A model generated the notes under the pieces. It worked only from the letters and a program-made list of their open reading frames with translations, was not told where the DNA came from and made no database searches. Positions 10,280-22,965 of a stretch of 64,000 nt of DNA are shown here, piece after piece; positions within the stretch are counted from its first letter, which is position 1; each line of letters opens with the position of its first letter. The translations under genes and the position numbers were made by a program. Origin of the DNA: Canna indica (Eukaryota > Streptophyta > Magnoliopsida > Zingiberales > Cannaceae); assembly GCA_034359265.1 (NCBI GenBank), contig CP136895.1, positions 51,726,001 to 51,790,000 on the forward strand, given 5' to 3'.

Positions 10280-12099
10280 CTAGAATATAAGGGAGACCTC
10301 TTTTAAAGGATTTCTTGAGGAAGGCAGATGAGACAATATTTTGGGGTTTCTCATTTGTCTGATCATTAGGGGGATTTTTAGATTTTGCTTGCTTAAAATC
10401 ATAATTTTTCTTGTTGGTAAGGGGATTTTTGTCTTTGACATAGGTTTTCTTGGAGCTAGAAAAGTGATTTGTTTTAGGATCCTGGTTCTTAGAGGTATAT
10501 TGAACTTTTGTAAAAGGCCTAAGTTTTGACTCAGGGAGTTGATTTTCATCAGCCTTCCTGATAGAGGCATGGAGGCTTTGGATTTATTTGCATCATGATA
10601 TGCATTAGTTTGCTACATAGCAGCTTATTTTCGACCTTTTCTGTGTTTAACCTGGATCCAGGGCCCACACACTGGTCCATCAACATCAGTTGGCTGAATC
10701 AAATTTTCTTCCTGAGTACAAGAGGTGTGGGTAGTATTGGAAGGGCCACTATTTAGGTCTCCAGAAGGGTGTTTTGTATTAGGGGAAGGGTTTATTATAC
10801 CTGTTTTGGGGAAATGGTTCTCAGGATGGTTTGAGGGGTTCCTCCAGGGGCAGGAGTGTTCCCTATGGCCAACTAGACCACATAGAAAGCATACATAGGG
10901 GAGATTTTCGTAGATGACAGGTTGAAAGAATTCTTGGCCAGGGACAGAAATCCAAATTACTTACTTTATTGGTTGAGACAGATCAACTTCAATGCATACT
11001 CTAATATATTTCCCACGGTTGAACTCAAAAGAGAGAGAGTTTATAGAGATAAGATTTCCCAGACTATTTGCAATTTCTGCAACAGAAGTAGGGTTCCACA
11101 GTTCAAGGGGCAAAGCATGTATACGCAACCAAATCGGAGCAAAAGTAAAATCTTCCAACTAGGGACGAAAAAAGGGTTTCCATGGAACCAACCGAATGAC
11201 AGCGCCTCGGCAGGACCAAGGGCCACCCGTAAGAACCGAGGTTGCATTAGAAATATCACGAAATCGAAACACAAAGAATCCGTCTTCGAGGTCTAAAATA
11301 TTACATAAGCCATAAGAGGACCAGAGATTAAAAGCCCAATGAGAAACAACCGTAAAAGGCGACGGTTGACCGAGAATTTACCCACAAGGCTACTGTGCCA
11401 AGAAGATTGCCATTCAGAAACTTGCTCAAGAGTGAAAGAGACTTTACCAGAGGCATTTTTAGCGATTTTGGAAAATGTGGAAGTTTCGGTAGGTTTGGGG
11501 TTCTTTGCATGAGATCCGCGAAGAATCTGAGCCCAAGTGAGTGGTGGGGGGGAGGGAGAGTGGTTCAAACCTGTAGATCCAGTGTTCGATAAGTCAAATG
11601 AATTGCTAGGGTTCCTGCAGGGGTGATTAGGGTTAGGATTTATGGAAGGGATAGGGGTGGAGATCATACCTGCCGCAGAGTAAAGAGGATCTTTAGGGGA
11701 AGGAGGGATCGTGACTACCGGAGGTGGTGGAGAACTCCGATTAGGGTTAGGGTTCCTATCGAAAAAATTAGGGTTAGGGTTTGCGAAAAAAATTGGGGAA
11801 AGAGTCATACCTACATGGGAGGGGACAATGTGAGAGGGGAAGGAGGTCTGGTTGCCAGGGGAAGGGTTAGACCTCTACGGATCTGCATGATGCGAAAGAT
11901 CGGTGGTGGCCTTTGAAGAGGATGACTAGGGAAGAGAGACTCTCATCGGGATGACTCTGGAGATGGAAGGGGGAGGGGGTTGTTGTCGAGAGGGTGAGCG
12001 TTTATCAGGGGGTGGAGGATCGTCATCCTCCACCATCGCAGCGAGAGTTGCCTCAGAGTTGCCCTTTGTCGCCAGAGAGAAGCTTTCTTTCGAAGCCAT
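10280..12099 (-). pseudogene. LINE ORF1 (DUF4283 plus zinc knuckle)
   Basis: ORF1 likely starts at the ATG at 12099 (MASKESFSLAT), 22 bases inside the LINE 5' end. The N-terminal third is Pro/Ser/Asn rich, with stops near 11925 and 11880. A DUF4283-like RNA-binding region spans 11293-11808 and 10961-11158 (WAQILRGS...SLVGKF, then DFTFAPIWLRIHALPLELWN), broken by a frameshift near 11290. A CCHC knuckle CFLCGLVGHREHSC follows near 10850-10890. A basic tail runs to about 10280. The protein would coat the element RNA. Confidence 0.7.
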
Positions 12100-12121
12100 C
12101 GTTTTAAATGGATTATTTTTT

Positions 12122-13693
12122 TTATTCTAAATAATTATTTGGAGGCCTTAAAGTTAGCAAAATTATTCATGTTATATATAAATTTTGACATAATCGACAT
12201 TCTGGATTCATTGGCGAGGTCTGTTTCTCTATCAGACCTTCGGATTTTGAAAACAATAGCCGGGCATCGCCTCATTTTGCGTGCCAAGTTGAAAAATCAT
12301 ATTTTATATATTTTTATGATTCGATCTGAGATGATTCATGGATATAGTAGTTAATGATGTGAATTTTATCCTAGATCAGTGATTGCTATGACAAGTTATT
12401 TTATCATGTTCTTGGTCATTGATTTATAGTTAGAGTTTCTTTTGTGCACTGCTTTCATGATACACGTACATCCTTTCTTACAGTGACATAATTCTATTTT
12501 ATGATTGTTTATTTGTGCTAAGCATTCATTATATATGAGTGTTATTTCTACATATATATCTGTATGTGATTGTGATGTATAGCAGGAGGAGGTGGAGGAT
12601 GAGGTATGCACTTGACATACCCTTTATTACTTGTTGATAGCGCATATTGTTCATACTTATTTACTTATGTGTGTGGTGTTGTGATGTGCTTGTTGCATTT
12701 CCTGGAAGCCTCGCTGGTGAGGGGAGGGTATGCCCCAAAGAGATAGTGTTGGCCTTATTCCGGAAGTCCGGCTGGTGAGGGGAGATCATACCCCAAAGAG
12801 ACAGCCCAGAGACCCGAGCATGTGAGTGGAACGTATGCCCCAACAGGCTAGCTCGGAAAAGCCAGTGCCGGTGAGGGGAGGGCATGCCACAAAGAGACGA
12901 CACTGAGCTGGGTGATAGTTGGGCGGCCACCCGTCTACCTACCATATGTGGCTATGTGGGACTGACGGGTCCAGGGAGCATGCATATGATTGAGGTGTTG
13001 CATTGCATGCATATGATTGAGGTGTTGCATTCATCCTATTTTATTGTTGTGGATATGAGTAGGGTAGTGGATGTGTTACTGTTGCTTGTTCCGTCATTTT
13101 TTAAAGATATTTAATACTTGTTGATGGATGTTGATTTCATGCATAGAGCTATGGATATATTATTATTAATTTCTTCTGACGATGTTGTTACGTTATTTAT
13201 ATCGGCTATTTTTGTTTTTATGCATGATGATTGATTTGGTGAATTGTGGACTGATCTGCTCACTAAGTCTTACTTGGACTTACCCCCTCATTATTGTTGT
13301 TTTGCAACACCTGAGCTAGATCAGAGAAGTACCGAGGTGTGGTAGCACGGCTGGTGGCGGCAGGGCAGTGGGTCTCGTGATATGTCGTGATCGATGAGGA
13401 TACTTGAGTCATTGTAGTGTCTCTTTGAGTTGTTGAGTCATGTTGACTCGGGTCGTGATTTTCGCATTTTATTTTATTTGGGGAGTTTTGTTTATTTATT
13501 TGAACTCATTTTTAATAACTTGTTCAGTGTGTTCATATTGAGTTTTGGGTTGGTTTGATTCGTGATGTCATGTCTATTCTTTTTTTTAAAAATAATTCCC
13601 ACTATTCAGGTTATTATTGTTGTGTTTGAGTTAGGTTAGGCTTCGGGGTACGTGGCATTTCCTGGCCGGTCATACCGGGTTTGGGGTGTGACA
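12122..13693 (+). mobile_element. LTR B, second part
   Basis: This resumes LTR B after the LINE, starting with the duplicated target TTATTCTAA. It parallels LTR A at 1568-3119, including the roughly 50-bp tandem array, and ends GGGGTGTGACA at 13693. No TSD could be confirmed because the left end of LTR A is missing. Confidence 0.82.
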
Positions 13694-15976
13694 TCTTGTT
13701 TCCCTCAGCCGCGCTGTGCCGACATAGTCGTACCTCACTGGTCAAGTTTTGCAAAACAACACAAATAAAATGGCGAGTCACTAATTTAGGAACCCAATGA
13801 GTGGCTCTATCGAGCCTCCACTTAATCCCAAATGTAAGTATAAGAATACGGAATTAAAATGATTTATAAATAAGATAATTCATTATAAAGTCACATGCTC
13901 AGGAAACCACAACCACTCGGACCATGCCGGCCTAATTCAAAATAGTACATTTACTTGGCCCAAACTGGCCTAACATGGCAAGCAACAAGTCGATCTCTAG
14001 AACCTCTATCTAGCAAGCCTCCTATTCGGGCCCTCTGAACTAAGATGGCCTACTAGTTCCGACGCCCCCTTCGGATGGCTCACTGATGTAGCTCACTGAC
14101 GTCAGTATGACTCACTAACGCAATCTCAAGATCCATGCCACTCGGGCATAACGCCGGCATGGCTCACCAATGTAATCTCAAGACTCATAATCCACTCGCT
14201 GAGTCGGGCAATAACTTCACCAGCTAAAGACACTTCTCAGCTTGACCATCATCCATCCTCAATCACAAACACAAGCAATATCTATACAGTACATGAAAGT
14301 ACATGAAAAAAATTCTCATTGACAACTCGGGCATGCGCCCTAGCGCCCCAACCCGGCCTTCTCTTGGCTCAAATATCTCAAATTTATACCCTATTACCTA
14401 GATGGGAGATTTTCAACCTACCTCAAGCTAATTTTCAGCATGTACTGCATCATTCCAACCCACATTAAATGATCTCAATACGCATTGTATAACTTCAGCA
14501 TCTACTTAATTAGAATTTCTGCATGTGTTGTATACAACATAATAATCACATTTCATCATTTACCAGGTAAACTCAGCGTATATAGAGTAATTCCAGCCCA
14601 CCACGAATAATTTCAGCATGTAAGTACAATTTCAGCATTCAATAAATAATTTCTGCATTCAATAAATAAATCCAGCATTCAATAAATAATTTCAGCATTA
14701 ATAAACAATTTTAGCATACCATATTATACTCAAGAAATTTCAGATTTTCTCGTGTAAAAGCCTACTATAAAATTTCAGATTTAAAAATAGCTACAAGCTT
14801 ATAAATTTCAGCCCATGTTTCCATACCTAATCCAATTCAGCGAGTGTTGCACGACTAGAAGGAATCAATTTTTTAGGAAAATTTATCAGTCCTACAGAGA
14901 GCCGACCCTAGCAGCCACATCCTCGCACATGAGGGTAGCATCCTCCGACTCAACTATACCAATCACCGACCACTAGTTGTCTTTCTCGCGCGAGCACCTA
15001 GATTATGGAACTACCCTAATCACTTGGCTGGCCTAGGGTTACCATAAGGTTGCCCTACCCGACCACTCCTAGGAGGATGTACATCACCAATGCTCCGACA
15101 AGGAGAATTCCATTCCTCGGCTAAAGAACAATACAAGGAACATCTAAATTGCATTTATACCTCTTTTCCCTAATCCCAAACCAACCGACCGACCCTAAGG
15201 AAGAATAGGTCTGTCCTAACCCTAGCGTACCATCCAAATATCCCATCCAAAATTAAACACTTCCAATTTGCCAATTAACCAAAACTAAACCAAGAAATCA
15301 ATGAAAAATCCGGCATGACCTTCCCTAATTCATACCCTAACCGGCCGGCCCTAAATATTTCAAGAAAACCAACCAAACCTCGAAGAAACATGAAATTGAT
15401 CACATCACGAAATCTAACTATCCAAAAACATCAAGAAATCGAAGAACAACTCAAGGAAATTTCGGATTCCATCATCCTACAACAAGGATCGGCCATAAAG
15501 GCCTATTCCTCAACTTAGAAACCAAAAACCACTCACCTAAATGAAGAAGAAGGGAAAGAGATGATGGAAAAGGATCCCCGCGACTCCATTCTCGGTGACG
15601 GCGAGAACTCCGACCACCAGGTTGCATTGATCGCTCCCTCCCCTTGCTGCCTCGGCATCCGTGCGGCTCTACCGCAGTCATACGGTCGGGTGGGGTATTT
15701 TTTTTCTTCAAAAGACCATTATGTCCTCTAAACTTAAGCTTAACCTATTTGACTTAAAGCACGTCTAAATTGAGTTCCGGTTGAAACCTCGGACTCGGGT
15801 CGAGCCCAACTCGAATGCAACATCAATATAATTCAATGATTGTCAATTCCATATACGCGTTCGGGCTGTACCTTAAGTCGCACCTTCCGGTGATTTGCTC
15901 GACCCGCTCCGGCGCACCTCCAAATCATCTCGCTAAAACAAAAGGTAAGAATTCCATCAAAATTGCGGGTATTACA
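13694..15976 (-). mobile_element. LTR of a third Ty3-type family
   Basis: The right end reads ...GGGTATTACA at 15976, so in minus orientation the LTR starts TGTAATACCC. A GTGAGTGG donor-like motif (15531-15536 in reverse) and a GC-rich block just upstream match the leader layout of the other LTRs here. Blocks near 13930-14030 and 14320-14390 recur at 32801-33262. The left edge runs into the GTGTGACA end of LTR B, and no primer site or second LTR is seen, so it is a solo or truncated LTR. Frames within it are not gene-like. Confidence 0.6.
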
Positions 15977-16309
15977 TATACCTTCGACAATAAATTATTA
16001 AATGTGTCACATTTATCAACAATATTTTTTTTTTCTATTTGTCTGCATCAATTCCAATGAAATTTAAATTTTAAATTATAATGAAACATCACATTACAAA
16101 ACTCGGTAATATATTTAACTACACTTAATGATGCTTCATATTCTTGGTGATGCTTTGTTTACAGAGGTATTAACTTCATGATAATTATCATTATATATTA
16201 TGTTATTAATGCCTTCAAAGAAGTTAATTCGTTATTCAGCAGGATCATATAATGAATAATTAATTTCTTGATGTATATATTGAATCATATTCGTTAAATG
16301 CATGTCATT
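15977..16309. other. AT-rich spacer
   Basis: Very AT-rich sequence has no gene, no clear repeat end and no recognisable motif. Imperfect copies of TTCTTGATG and AAGAATCACAT suggest it may be the decayed start of the repeat block that follows. Confidence 0.5.
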
Positions 16310-17043
16310 TAAGAATCACATTCATATATTCAAATTAATTTCTTTATTCGATAGAAACTAACAAACATAAAAATTAAGAATCACATGTATATATATATTA
16401 TGAATATGTGGAATTTAAGTTATAATTAATTTCTTGATTTTTCAAAATTATTATGTTATTTTACTTTATAAAGAATGTATAAATTAATTTCTTGAATGCT
16501 GAATGAATGGTGCAGTTTGAGATATACTCAAATACAAAAAAGCGAGTCCCATCTGTGCCTTTCTCTCTCTTCATTTAATGAAGAGATATAAAAAGAAAGA
16601 CACGAAGTGGGGTGTAAGTCCATTGGACTTGAGTCCAGCATAGAGTAAACCATATTTGAGATCTATTTAGGGTTTATTCTATATTGCGTGCGAGTCCTGT
16701 GGACTCACACCCTATTTTGTGCCTTTCTCTTTCTATCTCTTTATTAAATGAAGAGAGAGAAAATTAAAGAGAGAAAGACACAAGTTGGGTGCGAGTCCAA
16801 TAGACTCACACCCATCAAAAAAACCCCCTTTATTCTATGTTGAGTGCGAGTTCGGTGTGAGTGGACTCACACCCTATTTTATGTCTTTCTCTTTCTATAT
16901 CTTCATTAAATGAAGAGAGAGAAAAACATAGATTGGGTGCGAGTCCACTAGACTCGCACCCAGAATAGAAACCACCTTTATTCTATGTTGGGTGCGAGTC
17001 TGGTGTGAGTGGACTCACACCCTATTTTGTGCCTTACTCTTTC
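16310..17043 (+). repeat. Hairpin-rich dispersed repeat, copy 1
   Basis: An AT-rich lead (16310-16540) is followed by about three tandem units. Each unit joins a GGTGCGAGTCC...GGACTCACACC palindrome to a TTCATTTAATGAA or CATTAAATG palindrome within CT-rich and GA-rich arms. One perfect 11-bp stem with a 5-base loop is at 16935-16961. The whole block recurs in inverted orientation at 51650-52290, and a short piece in + orientation at 58285-58445. A Tekay-like element begins at 17044, within the last unit. It has no coding capacity and the class is unknown. Confidence 0.75.
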
Positions 17044-17837
17044 TGTCACACCCTAACTGAGGGTAGTGTGACTGACCAGGGCTTACATTCTACCCTGTAG
17101 TCTACTGTCTACACTGACATATAAGAAACCAGAACATATCGATAAAAAGAAACCACCACACAATCTTTATTTAATGTTTTCAAAGTTTACAATATATGTT
17201 TTCAAACCAAAGAAGAAAACTAACATCGTAACAAATAGAACATCTCAATTATCAAAGTTTTACAAACTTCTCCAAAACACAAATTTCAGCGCAGAAAAGG
17301 AAAACAACTACTATAAGACACTGGACTATGACCCATGGACGTCGCTACGATATATGACACCACCACCTGCCCTCCAGCTGCACCATGCTGACAAGTCGCA
17401 ATCACTACTCATGCTCTGCAAAAATAAGGAAACAAACTATGAGTCCACTTGGGACTCAGTGAGCGGTTCTTCCGAACCTCCACATAATCCTTAGTTAGTC
17501 ATGCATAATATACATGACAACATTGTATAGAATCACACTGGCCGTTCGGCCACATCATATCAAGATGTAAACAAATAAATCTGGGGCCACCGACTAAGAT
17601 GGTTTACTAGTCTTCGGTCACCGTTTGGGATAGGGATAGCTAGTCCCACCCAACTGGGATCCGACACCTAGCGGGCCCGCTGGTGCCTCTCAAGACCCAA
17701 TCACTGGCCGAGCTAAGCATTGGTCATTTCCGATCTCCATGCTTCTCGGCGGACCATCTCAAGCACATCACACAGTCAAATGTCATAGGATTTCCTTATA
17801 TACACTTCGGGCCGTTGCCTATATTTAGCCCTAAGCC
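17044..17837 (-). mobile_element. 3' LTR fragment, Tekay-like copy 2
   Basis: It starts TGTCACACCCTAACTG on +, the LTR 3' terminus in reverse. It matches 19423-20390 closely until about 17837, where the sequence jumps from CCTAAGCCG (LTR) to ATCAAATAAAAC, internal protease-side sequence also found at 32370. The rest of the LTR and all of pol are deleted. Confidence 0.8.
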
Positions 17838-19404
17838 GATCAAATAAAACATATGCAACAGACGAACATACTAAAATAGTACCTACCACCACTGCTTTGG
17901 ACGCCTCTGCCCCATCACGATTCTTAGCATATACCCGAGCAGGCGGCTTCTCTGAATGACTGGACTACGGCCCCTTATTCTGTGTCTATCCCCTCTGAGC
18001 TATTGACCCCACTGACATAGGTGCCTTTCCCTTCGACTGCTCAGGCTTCTGGCCAATTCCCTTAGGATAGTCCTTCTTGAAGTGCCCTACTCGGCCGCAC
18101 CTGAAGCAAGCGTTCGTGGGGCTGAGGCAGGACCCCCAGTGCCTCCGACTACAGCTGCCACATTGCGGTGCCTCTGATATCTGAGAACCACCTCCTGATA
18201 CTACCAGCTTCACTGACCCGGACCCTGGGCCCCCACGGCCCCGATTGCCATTCTGCCCTCGGCTTTGCTGATGGTCTGCCGCAGTCACTGCCCCCTCAGA
18301 ATGCTAAGGCCAACTGCCAGAACCCTGTGACCAAAATTTATTCTTAGCTGGCCCGTCATTCCTCTCAAACGTCACCAAGGCTTCTTTCCGCAGGGCTTCA
18401 TCCACTACCCGAGCTAGAGTAGAATCCCCGGTGTAGTGGATAAGCCTGCCAATTTGTAGCCTCAGACCTGCCACGAACCTCTTGACCCTGGCGGTCTCAG
18501 ATTCCAATAGGGTTGAATGATACTTTGAGAGACGGTTGAACTCCATCTTATATTCTGACACTGACATGCCTCCAGACTAGCGCCAGCATCTCAAAGTCAC
18601 AAGCGCGCTTGTCATGAACACTCATAGGTAGGTACTGCTCCTCCACAGCCGCCCTGAATTCCTCCCACGTGGGAGGCGGTGCGCCAGCTACCCTGCGAGC
18701 CCTCCAAGTGTGCAGCCAGACCTTTGCCGGTCCTCTCATCTGAAAACCGACCATACGAGCCGCTGCCTTTGACGAGCACCCCAGCTCCATGCAGAACTCG
18801 TAGCAATCCCCCAAAAACCCAATCACTTCCACTTGAAGATCTATTTCGGTGAATTCTGGTGGCTTCAACGTGATGGAATTTGCATAGGTTGGGGCCCCTG
18901 GAGTTCTGACCACGGGTGTTGCCATCTTTACCACTTCCGGTACCATTGGAACTACAGGCACTGGCTGTGGCGGTGACTGCCGCTACTGCTGTATCTGCTG
19001 TCTCAGTTCCTGCTCCCTGAGGAGTGCCTCAGTTAACTGATTCACCTGAGCCTACAATCGAGCAACTGTTGACTCTTGCCCCGGACCCTCAGACGACTCC
19101 CTATCTCTGCCCCGGGCCTGGCCTCGGCCTCGACCTCGGCCTCGCCCTCAATGTTCTATCGAGTTACTGCCACTGCCGCTCAGAGCAACATTTGGAGCCT
19201 CCACTGCACTATCACAGAAAAGAAAAAGAGGTTGCCTGTCAGATAATAAATTCTTAACAGAATCTTTTAAAATTTACTAACCGCATGGTGCGTTGAGTGC
19301 AGGAGTGGTCACCCGATCTCGTAGCATAACTATACCGTATGTCGACACGCTAGCATATGTTTCATACGGTACCCAACACTTAGTCATAGTCAAGACCTAA
19401 CCTA
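17838..19404 (-). pseudogene. Tekay-like gag (copy 2), with a protease-side remnant
   Basis: Three frames make up gag. 18548-18961 is the retrotransposon gag domain (FLGDCYEFCMEL, MRGPAKVWLHTW, WEEFRAAVEEQYLP). 18304-18567 continues it (SEYKMEFNRLSKYH, FVAGLRLQI). 17986-18288 holds a CCHC-like knuckle CFRCGRVGHFKKDY in which the final Cys is replaced by Tyr. A frameshift near 18560 and a stop near 18290 separate them. Sequence from 17838 to about 17985 is the start of protease, cut by the deletion. Gag would form the particle shell; this copy is dead. Upstream, 18962-19404 holds gag leader with few features. Confidence 0.78.
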
Positions 19405-19422
19405 GTGCTCTGATACCAACTT
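19405..19422 (-). other. Primer binding site, Tekay-like copy 2
   Basis: In reverse this reads TTGGTATCAGAGCAC next to the LTR end at 19423, matching initiator tRNA-Met. Confidence 0.8.
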
Positions 19423-21875
19423 TGTCACACCCCAACTGAGGGTAGTGTGATCGGCCAGGGCTTACATTCTACTCTGTAGCCTACTGCCTACACTGACATA
19501 TAAGAAACCAGAATATATCGATAAAAAGAAACCACCATGCAATCTTTATTTAAAGTTTTCAAAGTTCACAATATATGTTTTCAAACAAAAGAAGAAAACA
19601 AACATCGTAACAAATAGAACATCTCAAGTATCAAAGTTTTACAAACCTTTCCAAAACACAAATGTCAGTGCAGAAAAAGAAAACAACTACTATAAGACAC
19701 TGGACTATGACCCAAGGACGCCGCTACGAGATATGACACCACCACCTGCCCTCCAGCTGCACCATGCTGACAAGCCGCAATCACTGCTCATGCTCTGCAA
19801 AAATAAGGAAATAAACTATGAGTCCACTTGGGACTCAGTGAGCGGTTCTTCCGAACCTCCACATAATCCTCAGTTAGTCATGCATAACATATAAGGCAAC
19901 ATTGTATATAATTAGGGAGGTAAGTTACTTTTTAACGTGACTACTGACCCTATGAGTCATTTTGTAAAAACACCATATAGGTGAAAACCTGCCATAACCG
20001 CCTATCAAGCCTCTAGCATCCGGCCCTTGAGGCCTAGTCATGGTATAAGAATCCCGGCTATAACTGGCCCTACCATACAAGGTAGAATCACACTGGTCGT
20101 TCGGCCACATCATATCAAGATATAAACAAATAAATCCCGAGCCATCGACTAGGATAGTCTACTAGTCTCCGGTCACTATCTGGAGTAGGGATAACTAGTC
20201 CCACCCAACTGGGATCGTACACCTAGCGGGCCTGCTGGTGCATCTCAAGACCCAATCACTGCCCGAGCTAAGCATTGGTCATTTCCGACCTCCATGCTTC
20301 TCGGCGGACCATCTTAAGCACATCACACAGTCAAATGTCATAGGATTTCCATATATACACTTCGGGCCGTTGCCCGTATTCGGCCCTAAGCCGGTCTGCA
20401 GGGTCGACAAATTAATGCTGCCCTTCCAAAAACGTGTACACCTAATAGTTCTAGGTTTCCAAAAATGAATACTAGAAGTCCTAGAAGTTGTCATTCCCTA
20501 GCTAGGTTTCCATATATACTAAGCATCTCGCAACGTCCTACATGTTATCTAGCGTTATACGCTACCTTGGGTGAGAAATTCTATGAACCAATCTTGAAAT
20601 TTCACCCACGAACATTTCCGGACAGCATGTGTATCTAAAGAAAAGTAAGCATAATTTACAACATCTACTATATATAACCACAAGATTCACCAATAAACAT
20701 TTATACACTGCATTTATAATTAAACTCAATAAGAAACAATTTATCGAGCATGGTAAGGTAACAATGAATTCAACAATGCATGAAAAACTAAGCATGGTAA
20801 AATAATACATCATTTCAAAAATTAAAGAGGAATGAGCTAAGGATGGTAATTAAGCTATCATTCCTACAATTACATGAATCAATAAATTTACTTGCTATGG
20901 TTAGAGTTCTTCCCAAGTATCATCATGTCTCTATAGTTTTAGCACTCTAACTATGGAAGTTTTCATCTAAAGCTCACCCTCGCCCTCCCCCTAGGCTTGG
21001 CCGAGCCTTGAGCAAGGTGAACCTTGCTCGGCCAAGCCTCCTAGGGTAGGAAAGGGAAGAGGTGAATTAATCCCCGACCCTAATTCTTTGTCTCCAATAT
21101 AACTTAATTTCATATTGACTAGTTTGCCCCTTCCCTTATACCCGGCCGAACCCTTCTCATGAAGTTTTAGGGTTCATTCGGCCAAACATATGAGTTCTAG
21201 GGAAGACAAGTTTCTTAACACGTGAAGTCGACTATTAAGAACACACTATTCACGAACTTAAGATCATCCGAGGGCTCTACTTCCGTCAAGGGAATTGGGG
21301 AAAATTTTAGCATGACCTTTCCCCTTTCCCCATGATTCGGCAGCCCTAGAACTTGAGAAATTGGCGAGAAAACAAGGTGATCCGACAAGAATTGATACAA
21401 AACCATGAATACAAAACTACGAAACCACGATTCGTCGAAATCTTGCGAGAAAACACATCCTATCACCTCTAGGGGTTAGGCTACCCTCCTCCCCCAATTC
21501 TTCAAATCTAACCACTCACCTTGATTGAGGAAGATGAAGGATCGGATGATGGCGACTTCGAATCTTGCGGCGACGACGTGAAATCCCGGATCGACCAAAA
21601 TCTCCTTTCCTTGCTCCTTCCCCTCTCCCTATACGCTGCCTTGTGCGACTCCAAGATGAGTCGCACGACAGCATGGATGAGGGATTTTAATCGCTCTTCA
21701 AACCTTCCATATTGGCCCTTGACTCTTACTCATGACTCGACTAAACCCGAGCTCAACTTGGGTTCCGACTCTATCCGCAACACGAGTCGATTTAAACTCG
21801 ATTAAGGTATAAATGCATAAAAGGAAAGAGTCATTTGCCCAATTTAATTGCATACATCATTAGTTGAGTCATACA
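19423..21875 (-). mobile_element. 5' LTR, Tekay-like copy 2
   Basis: It begins TGTCACACCCCAACTG on + beside the PBS and follows the LTR at 33543 to about 21875, where GAGTCATAC is the last shared block. The final 90 or so bases to the TGTAAGACCC terminus are lost against a copia LTR at 21887. The length is about 2.45 kb. A donor-like GTGAGTGG lies at 21514-21519 in reverse, just downstream of a GC-rich leader. A short frame at 21521-21805 is LTR sequence, not a gene. Confidence 0.8.
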
Positions 21876-21886
21876 TTTTTGGAAAC

Positions 21887-22811
21887 TGTTAACCTAAAAA
21901 AATAAGGCTTGAAATGCTAGAAACCTCCAAACTATCCAAAATTCTCAGAATACTCCCAACCAATGTTTTAAAAAACTGCCCAGAAGTCCTAGAATGCCCC
22001 CAAATGGCTCCTTTTCAAAGTAAAGAATGTTTGAACAGCTCTTTGCTTCCATACCCCAATACCAACTCTATAAATACATCCAAAACTTTCTTCGTAAGGC
22101 TCCCAACTATTCATTGAGCCATTCTAATAATATTTGGAGCCTTTCTTGAGCCATTTCTCTCAACCCTTAGCTTTGAGCTTCTACCTCCTTGATTGAGCCT
22201 TCAACCTTGTGTTTCATCATCAAAGGCACCAAGAGGAAGCTAGGATCTTGTGTTGGAGCTAAGTATTATATTGATTGTGTTTTTGCTCTATTTATATTTG
22301 TATTTTGTTGTTATTCTCATTGTATATCTAGTTGTGAAAACCTAGGGAGCTAGATTTGTGTGTATGGTGGTAGCCTTGGTGTAGAGGCTTAAATCCATCG
22401 GTGTAAACTTAGTTTGCTAGGATTAGTATTGTAGTCCTTAGAATAAGAGGTGTTGGAGGTACTCTCAGGTGTGAGAGTAACCCTCGGTTGTGAGGGACGG
22501 TGCCTTAGCTTGTAAATCCTCTTGTAGGATACACTTAATCTAGTAAAGTAGAGTTTGAAATCCTAAGTGGGGTGCTTAGGTAGTGGAGTAGGCATTGTGG
22601 TCGAACCACTGTAAATTTATTGTGTTAGCATTGCTCTTGTGCGTGTTTGATTACTTGTTATTTATCTTGCTTCCGCTTGCTATTAAATTGTGATTTGCCT
22701 AAAGTAATCAAGAAATTGTTAAAATCGAATTTAGGCTAAAGTTTTAGTTAACACACTATTCACCCCCCCCTCTAGTGTGGTTATTCAACTTACACAATTT
22801 TCCCTCTAACA
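21887..22811 (+). mobile_element. SIRE-like copia LTR (solo or isolated)
   Basis: A 925-bp unit has perfect short inverted ends TGTTA...TAACA. Near its end it carries the block TTCACCCCCCCCTCTAGTG, which in reverse matches the start of the LTRs at 25266 and 39828, so it is a related family. No primer site follows and flanking 5-mers (GAAAC and GTAGT) do not match, so it is not a clean solo insertion; the left side cuts a Tekay LTR and the right side an ORF1-like fragment. Confidence 0.7.
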
Positions 22812-22965
22812 GTAGTAAAGGGCTTCCGAAGTCTTCTATGCATGATAAAAAAATTATTTTTACCAAAATCTCTATCCCTCTGCACACGGTTGTGAACCGT
22901 ACACCTAATTCCAATATGCAAGGTGATACTTCTTCTATTTTTCATAAAGCTTATACTATGAATGT
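22812..22965 (+). pseudogene. ORF1-like fragment, copy 1
   Basis: Frame KGLPKSSMHDKKIIFTK continues to YTMN, then is interrupted by a copia LTR at 22966. The same sequence, with the same LTR at the same place, is at 59185-59331, where the frame extends a further 600 bases upstream. Asn/Ser/Pro-rich composition suggests a LINE ORF1 N-terminus, but no diagnostic domain is present. Confidence 0.4.

Larger units (their letters stand above)
5917..12121 (-). mobile_element. L1-type LINE, apparently full length
   Basis: A 6.2-kb insertion splits LTR B. The + strand starts with poly-T (5917-5925), the poly-A tail of a minus-strand element. Both sides carry the 9-bp duplication TTATTCTAA (5908-5916 and 12122-12130). 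LTR A shows the empty site around 1568-1578. Running right to left it has ORF1 (RNA-binding, zinc knuckle), then ORF2 with endonuclease, reverse transcriptase, zf-RVT and RNase H. Both ORFs contain stops and frameshifts, so it is a dead copy, but nothing large seems deleted. Confidence 0.85.

Noticed and set aside
21887..22811. Clean solo-LTR insertion of the SIRE-like LTR
   Set aside because: The 5-bp flanks differ and the two sides belong to different elements, so a simple insertion followed by LTR recombination is not supported.
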